A stretch of 39,077 nucleotides of DNA from an uncultured Bacteroides sp. (GTDB taxonomy: Bacteria > Bacteroidota > Bacteroidia > Bacteroidales > Bacteroidaceae): NCBI GenBank assembly GCA_949289295.1, contig CASENM010000007.1, forward strand, positions 1 through 39,077, in the 5' to 3' direction. Under the pieces are notes generated by a model. That model saw only the letters and a program-made list of their open reading frames with translations. It did no database searches and was not told the origin of the DNA. The translations under genes and the position numbers were made by a program. Below, piece after piece: positions 18,295-26,680 of the stretch (position 1 is the stretch's first letter; each line of letters begins with the position of its first letter).

Positions 18295-20135
18295 TGGATT
18301 ATTTCAACTATTCTCGCCGTCAGGCGAATGAGGTATATGTCGGTGCCACTCCTATGGGTGGCACTAATCCTATCCGTCTGCAGAGTATGACCAACACGCC
18401 GACTATGGATACGGATGCATGTGCGGAGCAGGCGAAGCGTATCATCGGGGCAGGTGGAGAGTATGTGCGCCTGACCACTCAGGGAGTACGTGAAGCGGAG
18501 AATCTGAAGAATATCAACATTGTCCTCCGTTCACAGGGTTATACTGCTCCTTTGGTGGCTGATGTGCATTTCAATCCGAAGGTGGCCGACGTAGCTGCGT
18601 TGTATGCGGAAAAGGTACGCATCAATCCGGGGAATTATGTGGATTCACCACGTACCTTTAAGAAACTGGAATATACGGATGAAGAATATGCACAGGAAAT
18701 CGGGAAAATACGTGAGCGCTTTGTCCCGTTTCTGAATATCTGCAAAGAAAATCATACGGCAATCCGTATCGGGGTCAATCATGGATCTTTGTCTGACCGT
18801 ATTATGTCACGCTACGGTGACACGCCGGAGGGTATGGTGGAATCGTGCATGGAATTTCTGCGTATTTGTGTAGAAGAGAATTTCATGAATGTAGTCATTT
18901 CAATCAAGGCGTCGAATACTGTAGTGATGGTTAAGACGGTCCGTTTGTTGGTGGAACAAATGGATAAAGAACAAATGGCTTTTCCTCTGCATCTGGGCGT
19001 GACGGAAGCTGGCGACGGTGAAGACGGGCGTATCAAATCTGCACTAGGAATCGGCGCATTGCTGGCTGACGGACTGGGTGATACGATTCGTGTTTCTCTG
19101 AGTGAGGCACCTGAGGCGGAAATACCTGTAGCACGCAAATTGGTGAATCATATCCTGAAGCGTGAAAACCACCCTTATATTCCCGGAGCTGAATCGCCCG
19201 ATTTCTGTTATACCAATCCGGTGCGCCGCCATACGGTTGCAGTCAGGAATATAGGAGGCGAACAGCTGCCGGTGGTCATATCTGCCCGTCTGACCGGCAA
19301 TATGGACGTGAACGAACAATTCAAGCCTGATTATATTTATTGCGGTCTGTCGAAACCTACATCCGTACGTAGTGACATCGGGTATATTGTAGATGCAGCC
19401 GTATGGGACGGAAGTTGCAACACTTGGCCTGCATTCAATACTGAACAGTTAATAGGACTGCATCATTGTAATGCTGCCATGAAATTTCTGTTTGTCACTT
19501 ATATGGGATTGAGCGATGAAACGTTGGCGTGCCTGAAACTTCATCCTGAGACAGTAGTGGTAGCACAAAGTAATCATCCGAACAGATTGGGTGAATTTCG
19601 CGGAATCGCTCATCAGTTGATGAACGAAGGAATCTATAATCCGATTGTCTTTTTCCAATTTTATCAGGAAGAAGAAGTGGAAGACTTGCAGATTAAGTCG
19701 GCTGCCGATATGGGGGCACTGATTTTTGACGGGTTCTGTGACGGTATTCTTTTATATAATCATGGCAATGCGATTCCGGATATGAAAGTGGATGAGACCG
19801 CATTTGGAATCTTGCAGGCTGGGCGTATCCGGACCTCAAAGACCGAATATATTTCTTGTCCGGGATGTGGACGTACCATGTATGATCTGGAGGCTACCAT
19901 CTCCCGTATCAAAGCGGCAACTTCTCACATGAAAGGACTGAAGATAGGTATTATGGGGTGTATAGTGAACGGTCCTGGAGAAATGGCTGACGCTGATTAT
20001 GGATACGTGGGTGCCGGTCGGGGAAAAATCAGCCTCTACAGGAAGAAGGAGTGCATTGAGAAAAATATTCCGGAAGAACAGGCAGTAGAAAAGCTGATTG
20101 CCTTGATCAGAGAGAATGAGCCGGATATGCAGTAA
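18294..20135 (+). CDS. ispG: 4-hydroxy-3-methylbut-2-enyl diphosphate synthase, long form
   Basis: A 613-residue iron-sulfur enzyme of the MEP isoprenoid pathway that reduces MEcPP to HMBPP. The N-terminal TIM barrel contains PIRLQSMTNTPTMD and VADVHFNPKVA. The C-terminal domain holds the 4Fe-4S ligands Cys522, Cys525 (SCPGCGRTMYD) and Cys556 (IMGCIVNGPGE), with Glu563 as fourth ligand. The protein is about 230 residues longer than E. coli IspG because of an inserted domain (about 260-490), the form found in plants and Bacteroidetes. ATG 18294 is used rather than the TTG three bases upstream. Confidence 0.95.
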   Translation: MDYFNYSRRQANEVYVGATPMGGTNPIRLQSMTNTPTMDTDACAEQAKRIIGAGGEYVRLTTQGVREAENLKNINIVLRSQGYTAPLVADVHFNPKVADVAALYAEKVRINPGNYVDSPRTFKKLEYTDEEYAQEIGKIRERFVPFLNICKENHTAIRIGVNHGSLSDRIMSRYGDTPEGMVESCMEFLRICVEENFMNVVISIKASNTVVMVKTVRLLVEQMDKEQMAFPLHLGVTEAGDGEDGRIKSALGIGALLADGLGDTIRVSLSEAPEAEIPVARKLVNHILKRENHPYIPGAESPDFCYTNPVRRHTVAVRNIGGEQLPVVISARLTGNMDVNEQFKPDYIYCGLSKPTSVRSDIGYIVDAAVWDGSCNTWPAFNTEQLIGLHHCNAAMKFLFVTYMGLSDETLACLKLHPETVVVAQSNHPNRLGEFRGIAHQLMNEGIYNPIVFFQFYQEEEVEDLQIKSAADMGALIFDGFCDGILLYNHGNAIPDMKVDETAFGILQAGRIRTSKTEYISCPGCGRTMYDLEATISRIKAATSHMKGLKIGIMGCIVNGPGEMADADYGYVGAGRGKISLYRKKECIEKNIPEEQAVEKLIALIRENEPDMQ

Positions 20136-20144
20136 TTGATATAG

Positions 20145-20264
20145 GAGCGAGGTTGTCTCAAGGCTGAATCTGACTATCAAGAAGTAATGTCATTCTGTAG
20201 TGAAAAATTTAAGGCGAGGAATGTAAAGGATAGTCCGTTCTCATTTTGAGACAGCCTCATGCTC
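20145..20264. repeat. MITE-like nested palindrome
   Basis: About 115 bases between convergent ispG and the HAD gene. The ends GAGGTTGTCTCAAG (20149-20162) and TTTTGAGACAGCCTC (20244-20258) form an imperfect inverted repeat. Inside are GACTATC/GATAGTC (20172-20178 with 20229-20235) and CATTC/GAATG (20191-20195 with 20219-20223), in symmetrical positions. The whole can fold into one long hairpin. The right end shares 14 bases with the tRNA-Asn terminator at 1487-1500. No coding capacity and no clear T-tract. Likely a miniature inverted-repeat element or a repeat-derived bidirectional terminator. Confidence 0.6.
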
Positions 20265-20266
20265 GA

Positions 20267-21049
20267 TTAAAGCAAACCGAAGTGGCGCAATGCATTAGCT
20301 ATGCCGTCCTCGTCCACGGAAGTCGTGACGTAGTCAGCCGCGGCCCGTACTTTCTCGGCGGCGTCTCCCATAGCCACTCCGATATTCACGTGTGAAAGCA
20401 TCGGAATATCGTTTCCCCCGTCACCGAAAGCCATGGTATCTTTCAGGTCGATGCCGTAGTATTCCAGCACTTTGTCTATGCCGTGGCTTTTGCTGTTGCC
20501 CGTAGCGATGATGTCGGCAAAGAGCGGATACCAGCGCATGGGTGTGCAGTGGAGCAGTGTATGGGTGAAGATGTCGTGGTCGTTCTCCTCCGGGAAATAT
20601 CCCATGACCTGCATGATTTCCTTTCCTCGGGCGTAGTCCGCCGGATGGATGGGAGGTATCTCGATCTCAATCAGCCGTGCCACGTCTCTTACGGCTTCGT
20701 TCACGTGGGTCAGGAACCATGTGTTGTCGTGGACAAACACGAAAGGCACTTCCGGATGGGAATGCGAGTAGGCGATCAGCCGCTCCAGATCGTCCTCCGG
20801 AATACCGCTCTTGTAAATGTCCCGTTGGTCGGAGGTGAAGCAGTAGGCGCCGTTGAGTGTGATGTATCCGTCGAATTCCAGATGTCCCACCGCCTCCATC
20901 ATCAGTCTTTTGGGACGTCCGGTGGCGATAAAGATCCTGATACCCTGTTCACGGAGTTTTCTCAGCGCGTCGCAGGTGGATTGCGGGACTGTATGTGTGC
21001 GGAACGACACCAGTGTTCCGTCTATATCGAAAAAGATTGCCTTGACCAT
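20267..21049 (-). CDS. Cof-type HAD-IIB family hydrolase
   Basis: A 260-residue haloacid-dehalogenase phosphatase of the Cof subfamily, likely acting on sugar phosphates or a similar small metabolite. Motif I is FFDIDGTL (nucleophile Asp8, acid/base Asp10), motif II is the IATGR segment near 40, and motifs III/IV are the KSHGIDKVLEYYGI lysine region and GDGGNDIPML. The cap lies between residues of about 85 and 190. The substrate cannot be predicted from sequence. Confidence 0.93.
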   Translation of the reverse strand: MVKAIFFDIDGTLVSFRTHTVPQSTCDALRKLREQGIRIFIATGRPKRLMMEAVGHLEFDGYITLNGAYCFTSDQRDIYKSGIPEDDLERLIAYSHSHPEVPFVFVHDNTWFLTHVNEAVRDVARLIEIEIPPIHPADYARGKEIMQVMGYFPEENDHDIFTHTLLHCTPMRWYPLFADIIATGNSKSHGIDKVLEYYGIDLKDTMAFGDGGNDIPMLSHVNIGVAMGDAAEKVRAAADYVTTSVDEDGIANALRHFGLL

Positions 21050-21078
21050 GATTGTGATGCGGTTTTTGTTCTCGTGTG

Positions 21079-21086
21079 CAAAGTTA
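21079..21086 (-). promoter_or_regulatory. -7 box of the HAD hydrolase gene
   Basis: TAACTTTG followed by C on the minus strand, 30 bases before the ATG at 21049. It lies just downstream of the stop codon of the DUF3667 gene, so the HAD gene can be transcribed on its own. Confidence 0.5.
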
Positions 21087-21103
21087 TGAAAAAACAGGCA
21101 GGT

Positions 21104-22387
21104 CTAGATTCTGTTGACCAATAAAAGTGCCAGTACGCCGAGGACGGCGATCCCGATGACCAATGACAGGCAGTAGGTAAACATCAGCGTTGTCTTCCAG
21201 AAAGTCTTTTCCCATGTGTATTGGAAAATCTGTCTGTAGTCCCAGCAGAACAGGAAAAAGATGAACCAGAAGGGTACTTCGTAAAGGTCGTCCACGTGTG
21301 CGGTGCCGTTGAACGGGACCACAATGATGCTGAGCAGCAGAATCTGGGCGGCGATATATGCCTGGATGAAAATATGTTCCATCATGTTGTAGGCGGCACG
21401 ATGCTTCCGCCGGTAGAACGCCCAGCGTGTGGCGATGGCCAGAACCGGGAGGGTGAGCAGGATACGCAGGGCCTTGTTGCCGTGCCCCCATTTTTTCAGC
21501 AGGTCGACCACATGTTCAAGGAAAGGCGCCTGACTGATAAGTGCTTTCAGTCTTCCGTGGGCCTTGTCCAGTTCATTGTCCAGCTGGAATCCGCTTTCCG
21601 CATAGGGTGTACCGGCCTTTTCCATCTTCCGCTGTTCTTTTTTCAGCTCGTTGATGGTGATTTCCATTCCGAGTTGCGCCGACCTGCTTTTTATCTGTGC
21701 CTTTTTCTGTTCCAGACTGTCGATGGCTACTTGCATCTGTTGTGCCTGGCTCATTCGGGTGTCGGTCTGTACAGCCGTTTCTTTCTCTTTTTCTTTTGAT
21801 TTTATTTCAGGCACGATAAGCTGGACGGTCAGCACGTAGAAGGCTGTGAGCAGGAATACGGTGGGGAACGGCATGGTATAGTGTATGCGCCGTCCGCAGA
21901 TAAAGTCCTTGATCATATATCCGGGCCGGTAGGACAGATTGATAAGCGTGTGCGCGAATTTCCCGTCCACCCGGAACAGGCTTTTCAGCACATTCCCAAG
22001 AGCGTCTTTCAGGTAATAGCGCGGTGTGTTCCGGCTTTGTCCGCAACGGGGGCAGAAGTTTCCTGTATATTTCTCTCCGCAGTTCTTGCAGGTACACGGC
22101 CGGGTGCTGAGGACCGGGGAAGCCTTTCCGCGGATCTGCCGGATGTGCAGCGCCCGGAGACGTACGATGAGGGGACGCATGTGTCCGGCAAGCGTCTCAT
22201 GCCACGATACAGGCAGAAAGCGGCGTTTGCGGGCGATGCAGAAAATACTGAACAGAAGGAGGAAAGGGAAGAAAAGGCTGGAGTCCGCGGAATCGTCCAT
22301 CTCGGTGTAGCTTAGTCCGCACAGACAAAGCAGCCAGATTATCTGCAAAGTATTGACGCGTTTTTTGGCAGGATTGTGCTTGTTCAT
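21104..22387 (-). CDS. DUF3667-type membrane protein with zinc ribbon
   Basis: A 427-residue protein of unknown function. Two hydrophobic stretches (about 15-25 and 37-52) precede a zinc ribbon, Cys100-x2-Cys103 and Cys112-x2-Cys115 (CKNCGEKYTGNFCPRCGQ). The DUF3667 core follows, with DALGNVLKSLFRVDGKFAHT and RPGYMIKDFICGRR. A membrane segment (about 170-185), a long charged helical region (about 195-275) and several C-terminal membrane helices (about 305-425) complete it. The upstream N-terminal hydrophobic part is less usual for the family. Codon use is rather GC-rich compared with the left part of the window. It probably sits in the inner membrane. Confidence 0.85.
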   Translation of the reverse strand: MNKHNPAKKRVNTLQIIWLLCLCGLSYTEMDDSADSSLFFPFLLLFSIFCIARKRRFLPVSWHETLAGHMRPLIVRLRALHIRQIRGKASPVLSTRPCTCKNCGEKYTGNFCPRCGQSRNTPRYYLKDALGNVLKSLFRVDGKFAHTLINLSYRPGYMIKDFICGRRIHYTMPFPTVFLLTAFYVLTVQLIVPEIKSKEKEKETAVQTDTRMSQAQQMQVAIDSLEQKKAQIKSRSAQLGMEITINELKKEQRKMEKAGTPYAESGFQLDNELDKAHGRLKALISQAPFLEHVVDLLKKWGHGNKALRILLTLPVLAIATRWAFYRRKHRAAYNMMEHIFIQAYIAAQILLLSIIVVPFNGTAHVDDLYEVPFWFIFFLFCWDYRQIFQYTWEKTFWKTTLMFTYCLSLVIGIAVLGVLALLLVNRI

Positions 22388-22400
22388 TTGTTTTTTGGCG

Positions 22401-22408
22401 CAAAGATA
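22401..22408 (-). promoter_or_regulatory. -7 box of the DUF3667 gene, very short leader
   Basis: TATCTTTG followed by C on the minus strand lies only 13 bases upstream of the ATG at 22387, so the transcript leader would be about 5-10 nt. No Shine-Dalgarno-like sequence is seen. Confidence 0.5.
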
Positions 22409-22426
22409 ATATTTTGACAGGTCTTG

Positions 22427-22458
22427 TTGTGGGGGTCTGGCAAGAAATTATATCTTTG
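22427..22458 (+). promoter_or_regulatory. Promoter of proB
   Basis: TTG (22427-22429), 21 bases, TATCTTTG (22451-22458). This fits the Bacteroides -33/-7 pattern, with a leader of about 80 nt before the proB ATG. Confidence 0.65.
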
Positions 22459-22541
22459 TGGTGAATGTATTGGGGTGGTATTAGAGTAGTGGAAAAGGTA
22501 TCGCATATGTAATGCCTGATAATAATTAAAGAACTGCAGAT

Positions 22542-23624
22542 ATGACTTATCAATTCAATCGGATAGCCGTGAAAATCGGCAGCAATGTGCTGACCCGTAA
22601 GGACGGGACGTTGGACGTGACCCGTATGTCGGCATTGGTCGACCAAGTGGCCGAACTGCATAAGAACGGAGTGGAAATCGTGTTGGTGTCGTCTGGGGCC
22701 GTGGCTTCCGGACGAAGCGAGTTGAAGCAGACCCACAGGCTGGACAGCGTGGAGCAGCGCCAGCTCTTTTCGGCTGTGGGACAGGCCAAGCTGATCAACC
22801 GTTATTATGAGCTTTTCCGTGAGCACGGCATTGCTGTGGGGCAGGTACTGACCACCAAAGAGAGTTTCGGAACCCGGCGGCATTACCTGAACCAGCGGAG
22901 CTGTATGCGTGTGATGCTTGAGAACGGGGTGATTCCCATTGTCAACGAAAACGATACTATTTCGGTGACCGAACTGATGTTTACTGACAACGATGAGCTT
23001 TCCGGGCTTGTGGCCTCGATGCTCGACATGCAGGCTCTGATTATCCTGAGCAACATTGATGGCATCTATAACGGTTCGCCTTCCGCCCCTGGCACAGAGG
23101 TGATCCGCAGGGTGGAGCACGGAAAGGATCTGTCCGATTATATCCAGACCGGAAAATCCAGTTTCGGGAGGGGAGGAATGCTCACCAAGACAACCATTGC
23201 ACGGAAAGTGGCCGATGAGGGGATTACGGTCATTATAGCCAACGGAAAGCGTGACGACATTCTGCTGAACCTGCTGGAAAATCCGGAAGAGACGGTCTGC
23301 ACCCGTTTCATTCCTTCGGAAGAAGAAGTGTCGAGTGTGAAGAAATGGATCGCGCATAGTGAGGGGTTTGCCAAAGGTGAGCTGCATCTGAACGCTTCGG
23401 CGGGGAAGGCCGTGAAAGGCGACAAGGCGGTCAGCATCCTTCCGGTCGGTGTCACGCGGATTGAAGGGAACTTCGAGAAGGATGATATCGTGAAGATTAT
23501 GGATGCCGACGGTATCCAACTCGGAGTAGGACGGGTGAGTGTAGAATCAGATGAGGCGCGTAAGATGTTGGGAGAGCACGGGCATCGTCCGTTGGTGCAT
23601 TACGATTATTTGTATCTGGATTGA
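22542..23624 (+). CDS. proB: Glutamate 5-kinase
   Basis: A 360-residue enzyme that phosphorylates glutamate in the first step of proline synthesis. The amino-acid kinase domain (about 1-255) shows KIGSNVLT, VSSGAVASGR, NENDTISVTE and GRGGMLTK. A C-terminal PUA domain (about 272-355) contains GAV-like strands (AVSILPVGVTRIEGNFEKDDIV). Length and order match E. coli ProB. proA is not adjacent, which is unusual compared with many bacteria but not alarming. Feedback inhibition by proline is a family property. Confidence 0.96.
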   Translation: MTYQFNRIAVKIGSNVLTRKDGTLDVTRMSALVDQVAELHKNGVEIVLVSSGAVASGRSELKQTHRLDSVEQRQLFSAVGQAKLINRYYELFREHGIAVGQVLTTKESFGTRRHYLNQRSCMRVMLENGVIPIVNENDTISVTELMFTDNDELSGLVASMLDMQALIILSNIDGIYNGSPSAPGTEVIRRVEHGKDLSDYIQTGKSSFGRGGMLTKTTIARKVADEGITVIIANGKRDDILLNLLENPEETVCTRFIPSEEEVSSVKKWIAHSEGFAKGELHLNASAGKAVKGDKAVSILPVGVTRIEGNFEKDDIVKIMDADGIQLGVGRVSVESDEARKMLGEHGHRPLVHYDYLYLD

Positions 23625-23679
23625 CACATTTTTCAGAATCTTTTCAGAATTGGGAGCTTACTTTGTAGCGTAACTTAAA

Positions 23680-24954
23680 ATGAAATGTGTTATGAGAAAT
23701 CAGTTTTTAAAAGCGGCTTTTTTGATGTTGTTGACATGTGGAATGGGTTTCCTCGTGTCATGTAGTGACGATGACGGACCGGATAAGGGTGGTGACGGAA
23801 CGGTTCCTCAAACCATATTGGATGCTTTTCAGGGACAATACGGGGATACCCGGGCCACCTGGACTACTAAAGACGGGTATGCGATCGCTGAGTTTTCCGG
23901 TGACAAGGGAAAGGCAACGGCATGGTATGCCTTGGATGACGCGCGTTGGGGAATGACGGAGACTGAGATTCCTTTCGCTTCATTGCCTCAGGCTATCACT
24001 GCGGCAATCGGTGAAAGTGCGTATGCTGACTGGATTCCGGATGACGAAGTGGATGTGCTTGAACGTAACGGGTCTGAAAAACTGTATGTGGTTGAAATGG
24101 AAAAGCAGGGTGTCGATGTGGACCTTTATTTCACGGAAGACGGTGTACTGGTGAATGAGTATGTCGATACGGACGGAAAAGGCAACGATTATACGGGTTA
24201 TCTTCCGCAGACACCGGAATCGGGCATACATGACTGGATTGGACAGCATTTCCCGGATGCACGGATTGTGGATATCGACAAGGAGAGTAACGGTACGGAA
24301 GTGGAGATCGTGCAGGATGGGGTAAAGCTTGAAATCTTGTTTGATGCGTCTTCCGGTTGGGTTCAGACAAAAACGGAATATGGATATCACAATTGTCCGG
24401 ATGTAGTCCGTTCTTTTGTTCAGACGCATTATCCGGATTATTATATAGATGATGTGGATCGGTATGAAACGGCTGCAAATATTTATTATTGTGTGGAAAT
24501 AGAACGAGGTGATTGGGAGAAAAAGATTTATTTGGATGAGAACGGCACAGAAATAAGCCGTCCTTCTGGAGGTGACATTAATATCGGAGAAGGCGGTGTG
24601 ACTGTGAATGCCGCTCTGGAGGCGTTTTTGAATGAAAAGTACCCAGGCGCAGTCGTGATGGAAAAGGATTATGATGACGGGCGGGTAGAAATAGAAATCC
24701 GTCATGACGGATATGAGAAGGATGTGCTTTTTAATTTCAAGGAAGAATGGCTTTATACGACGTATGATATTCGTCAGAATGAACTTCCGGAAGCGGTGAA
24801 AGCTTCATTGGCGGAAAGATTCGGAACTCATGCCTATTGGGATGACATTGAATGTATGGAGACTCCGGAAGGTACCTTCTATGAGGTGGAAGTGTTTGAT
24901 GAACTGGATGTGTATGTCAGTGCGGACGGCAATATCATCCGTGTGGAAGACTGA
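23680..24954 (+). CDS. Lipoprotein with repeated PepSY-like (DUF2874-type) domains
   Basis: A 424-residue secreted lipoprotein. The signal runs to the lipobox FLVSC, followed by a very acidic SDDDGPDKGGD linker. The rest is about four repeats of a PepSY-like unit (roughly 38-110, 115-215, 220-290, 305-424). Each has a helix of the VPQTILDAF or VNAALEAFLNEKYPGA kind, then paired strands such as YVVEMEKQGVDVDLYFTEDG and an EVEVFDELDVYVSADG-like end. Such proteins are common in gut Bacteroidetes; the function is unknown. An internal ATG at 23692 is an equally plausible start and leaves the lipoprotein signal intact. The mature protein is strongly acidic. Confidence 0.85.
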   Translation: MKCVMRNQFLKAAFLMLLTCGMGFLVSCSDDDGPDKGGDGTVPQTILDAFQGQYGDTRATWTTKDGYAIAEFSGDKGKATAWYALDDARWGMTETEIPFASLPQAITAAIGESAYADWIPDDEVDVLERNGSEKLYVVEMEKQGVDVDLYFTEDGVLVNEYVDTDGKGNDYTGYLPQTPESGIHDWIGQHFPDARIVDIDKESNGTEVEIVQDGVKLEILFDASSGWVQTKTEYGYHNCPDVVRSFVQTHYPDYYIDDVDRYETAANIYYCVEIERGDWEKKIYLDENGTEISRPSGGDINIGEGGVTVNAALEAFLNEKYPGAVVMEKDYDDGRVEIEIRHDGYEKDVLFNFKEEWLYTTYDIRQNELPEAVKASLAERFGTHAYWDDIECMETPEGTFYEVEVFDELDVYVSADGNIIRVED

Positions 24955-24990
24955 TCAAGACCGGGCCTGAACAGGCGGCAAAGATCTGAA

Positions 24991-25044
24991 GCGCAGCGTC
25001 TTGTTTTTTGCTGATCAACAAAACATAGGACGCTGTGCCTTTTT
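24991..25044 (+). terminator. Terminator after the PepSY-like lipoprotein
   Basis: GCGCAGCGTC (24991-25000) pairs with GACGCTGTGC (from 25029) with one G-U pair, followed by CTTTTT. It lies between convergent genes and is asymmetrical in favour of the plus strand. Confidence 0.7.
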
Positions 25045-25057
25045 GTGCTTTTGTTTG

Positions 25058-25447
25058 TCAAAGATTCTTCAGCATGGCGATCAGCATCTCTCTTTGAAGC
25101 GAATAGGTCTGTCCGTGCCGTTGTACGTACTCCAGCAAAGTGGTGCCGTCCTGACGGAACTTGGCTTTCAGCACCGGGTCGCTCTCCGTGTCGTCCGCTA
25201 TTTTCAGAAGCACCATGGCGGCCAGTTCTATTTTGTCCATTTGGTCTTTGTCGTGTTCATACCGTGTGAGCACTTCTTGGATGTCCATTGTCCGCAATTT
25301 TTCGGTGGAAAAACCGAGGACCTGTCGGGCGATTCCCTCATATTCCTCCCATTCCTGTTTCCGCATGGGTTTGCGGTGCAGCAGTGCCTCCACTATCGCG
25401 GAAATCACCTGCTGGATTATCCGTATCAGATAGTCTTGTTTTATCAT
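25058..25447 (-). CDS. Small helical protein, possibly DUF6483 type
   Basis: A 129-residue cytoplasmic protein, nearly all alpha-helical, opening MIKQDYLIRIIQQVISAIVE and ending in a long amphipathic helix pair. The start resembles proteins annotated DUF6483, but I cannot confirm this. No catalytic motif or membrane segment is visible. It begins three bases after the upstream Ig-like lipoprotein gene ends, so the two are co-transcribed. The function is unknown. Confidence 0.8.
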   Translation of the reverse strand: MIKQDYLIRIIQQVISAIVEALLHRKPMRKQEWEEYEGIARQVLGFSTEKLRTMDIQEVLTRYEHDKDQMDKIELAAMVLLKIADDTESDPVLKAKFRQDGTTLLEYVQRHGQTYSLQREMLIAMLKNL

Positions 25448-25450
25448 TTT

Positions 25451-25936
25451 TTATTCTTTTATATAGACTTCTTTAATCAAGGTCCGTTTTTTCCCTTCTT
25501 CGGTGATGGGCCAGCAGATTCTGTATTTCCCTGCGGCATAGTGATATGCAAATCGATACAGACGCGCGTATAAGGTCAGTTCTTTTCCTGGTGAAAGTTC
25601 GTATCCGATGGCATCGAACGTAATGATTGTGTTGTCATCTGTAAGTTCCGGATAGACTCGTTCCCATTCCTTTCCGTTCCATCTGTCGAAATAATGTGTC
25701 CTTCCCGTTTGGATGGTGTGGGGCGAATTGTTTCTGATGGTTAGTCCGACTCTGTTTTCATTGGGCAGGATGGTGTCTTTTTCCAATCGAATTTCCACTT
25801 TTCCGGAGGGCCGTCCGACGGAAACTTCGTAGGATTGTCTGACAGTGTCTCCGGAAATTTTTTCTTGTTTTTCGGAAGTACCGGTGCAAGAAATGACACA
25901 GCCTGCCGTCAGAATGATGAATGCCAGTTTCTTCAT
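25451..25936 (-). CDS. Lipoprotein with bacterial Ig-like domain
   Basis: A 161-residue lipoprotein. The signal MKKLAFIILTAGCVISC ends in a lipobox. The mature part is a single beta-sandwich with the pattern VEIRLEKDTILPNENRVGL, RNNSPHTIQTG, WERVYPE and the final AAGKYRICWPI. This pattern occurs in Ig-like lipoproteins of Bacteroidetes and Firmicutes. ATG 25936 is chosen because the signal peptide starts there; the frame stays open to 26002 without signal-like features. The role is unknown. Confidence 0.8.
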   Translation of the reverse strand: MKKLAFIILTAGCVISCTGTSEKQEKISGDTVRQSYEVSVGRPSGKVEIRLEKDTILPNENRVGLTIRNNSPHTIQTGRTHYFDRWNGKEWERVYPELTDDNTIITFDAIGYELSPGKELTLYARLYRFAYHYAAGKYRICWPITEEGKKRTLIKEVYIKE

Positions 25937-25960
25937 AAAAGGGATATTGGGTTTGGATTG

Positions 25961-25968
25961 CAAATTTA
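25961..25968 (-). promoter_or_regulatory. -7 box of the Ig-like lipoprotein gene
   Basis: TAAATTTG followed by C on the minus strand, 25 bases before the chosen ATG. It supports the start at 25936, because the longer frame (to 26002) would begin upstream of this promoter. Confidence 0.55.
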
Positions 25969-26073
25969 CAAAATTATCGGATTGAATCAGTTTGCTTTCC
26001 ATTCTTTCAGATAAAATACTTCATTCGCGAACTTTTTTCCTGCATTTTTCTCTTTTGGTATCAGAATCTTTCG

Positions 26074-26081
26074 TAATTTTG
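26074..26081 (+). promoter_or_regulatory. -7 box of the regulator/acyl-CoA synthetase operon
   Basis: TAATTTTG matches TAnnTTTG and lies 24 bases before the regulator ATG. The -33 element is unclear. Confidence 0.5.
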
Positions 26082-26104
26082 GCAAAAACTAACATAATCA
26101 CACT

Positions 26105-26662
26105 ATGGACGAACAGATAAGACAAATTGCCGAGCGTGTCGGCGGATTGCGCGATGCGCTGGATTTGACAATAGAGGAAATGGCCGGGAGGTGCGGAATG
26201 TCAGTAGATGAGTATCGTCGGATAGAGTCGGGCGAGCATGACATCGCGGTCAGTACGCTTCAGAAGATTGCCCATCAGTTTGAGATTCCTCTGGACGTGC
26301 TGATGTTTGGCGAGGAGCCGAAAATGAACTCCTATTTCCTGACACGGAAAGGCACCGGTATTTCTGTGGAGCGTACCAAGGCCTATAAATACCAGTCGCT
26401 GGCCTCCGGTTTCCGCAACCGTATCGCTGACCCTTTTATCGTGACTGTGGAACCGAAGCCGGAAGATACTCCCATGTATTACAACACTCATAACGGTCAG
26501 GAATTCAATCTGGTGATTGAAGGACGTCTCCTTTTGAGCGTCAACGGAAAAGAACTCGTGCTGAACGAGGGAGACAGCATTTATTTTGACTCTTCGCTGC
26601 CGCATGGCATGAAGGCACTCGACGGACAGACGGTGAAGTTTCTGGCCGTCATCATGCAGTAA
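26105..26662 (+). CDS. XRE-family regulator with cupin domain
   Basis: A 185-residue one-component regulator. An N-terminal helix-turn-helix (about 12-62, LTIEEMAGRCGMSVDEYRRI) is followed by a cupin sensor domain (about 108-180, with FNLVIEGRLLLSVNGKELVL, NEGDSIYFDSSLPHGMK). The His in LPHG is the usual metal or ligand position. It ends 18 bases before an acyl-CoA synthetase gene, so it is likely autoregulated and controls that gene in response to a small acid or its CoA ester. The ligand is not known. Confidence 0.92.
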   Translation: MDEQIRQIAERVGGLRDALDLTIEEMAGRCGMSVDEYRRIESGEHDIAVSTLQKIAHQFEIPLDVLMFGEEPKMNSYFLTRKGTGISVERTKAYKYQSLASGFRNRIADPFIVTVEPKPEDTPMYYNTHNGQEFNLVIEGRLLLSVNGKELVLNEGDSIYFDSSLPHGMKALDGQTVKFLAVIMQ

Positions 26663-26680
26663 TCATAAAAGGAAAAAGAT

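Noticed and set aside
22197-23519. 440-residue minus-strand ORF antisense to proB
   Set aside because: Long only because of codon bias in proB; histidine-rich with no domain, and it also crosses the proB promoter region.
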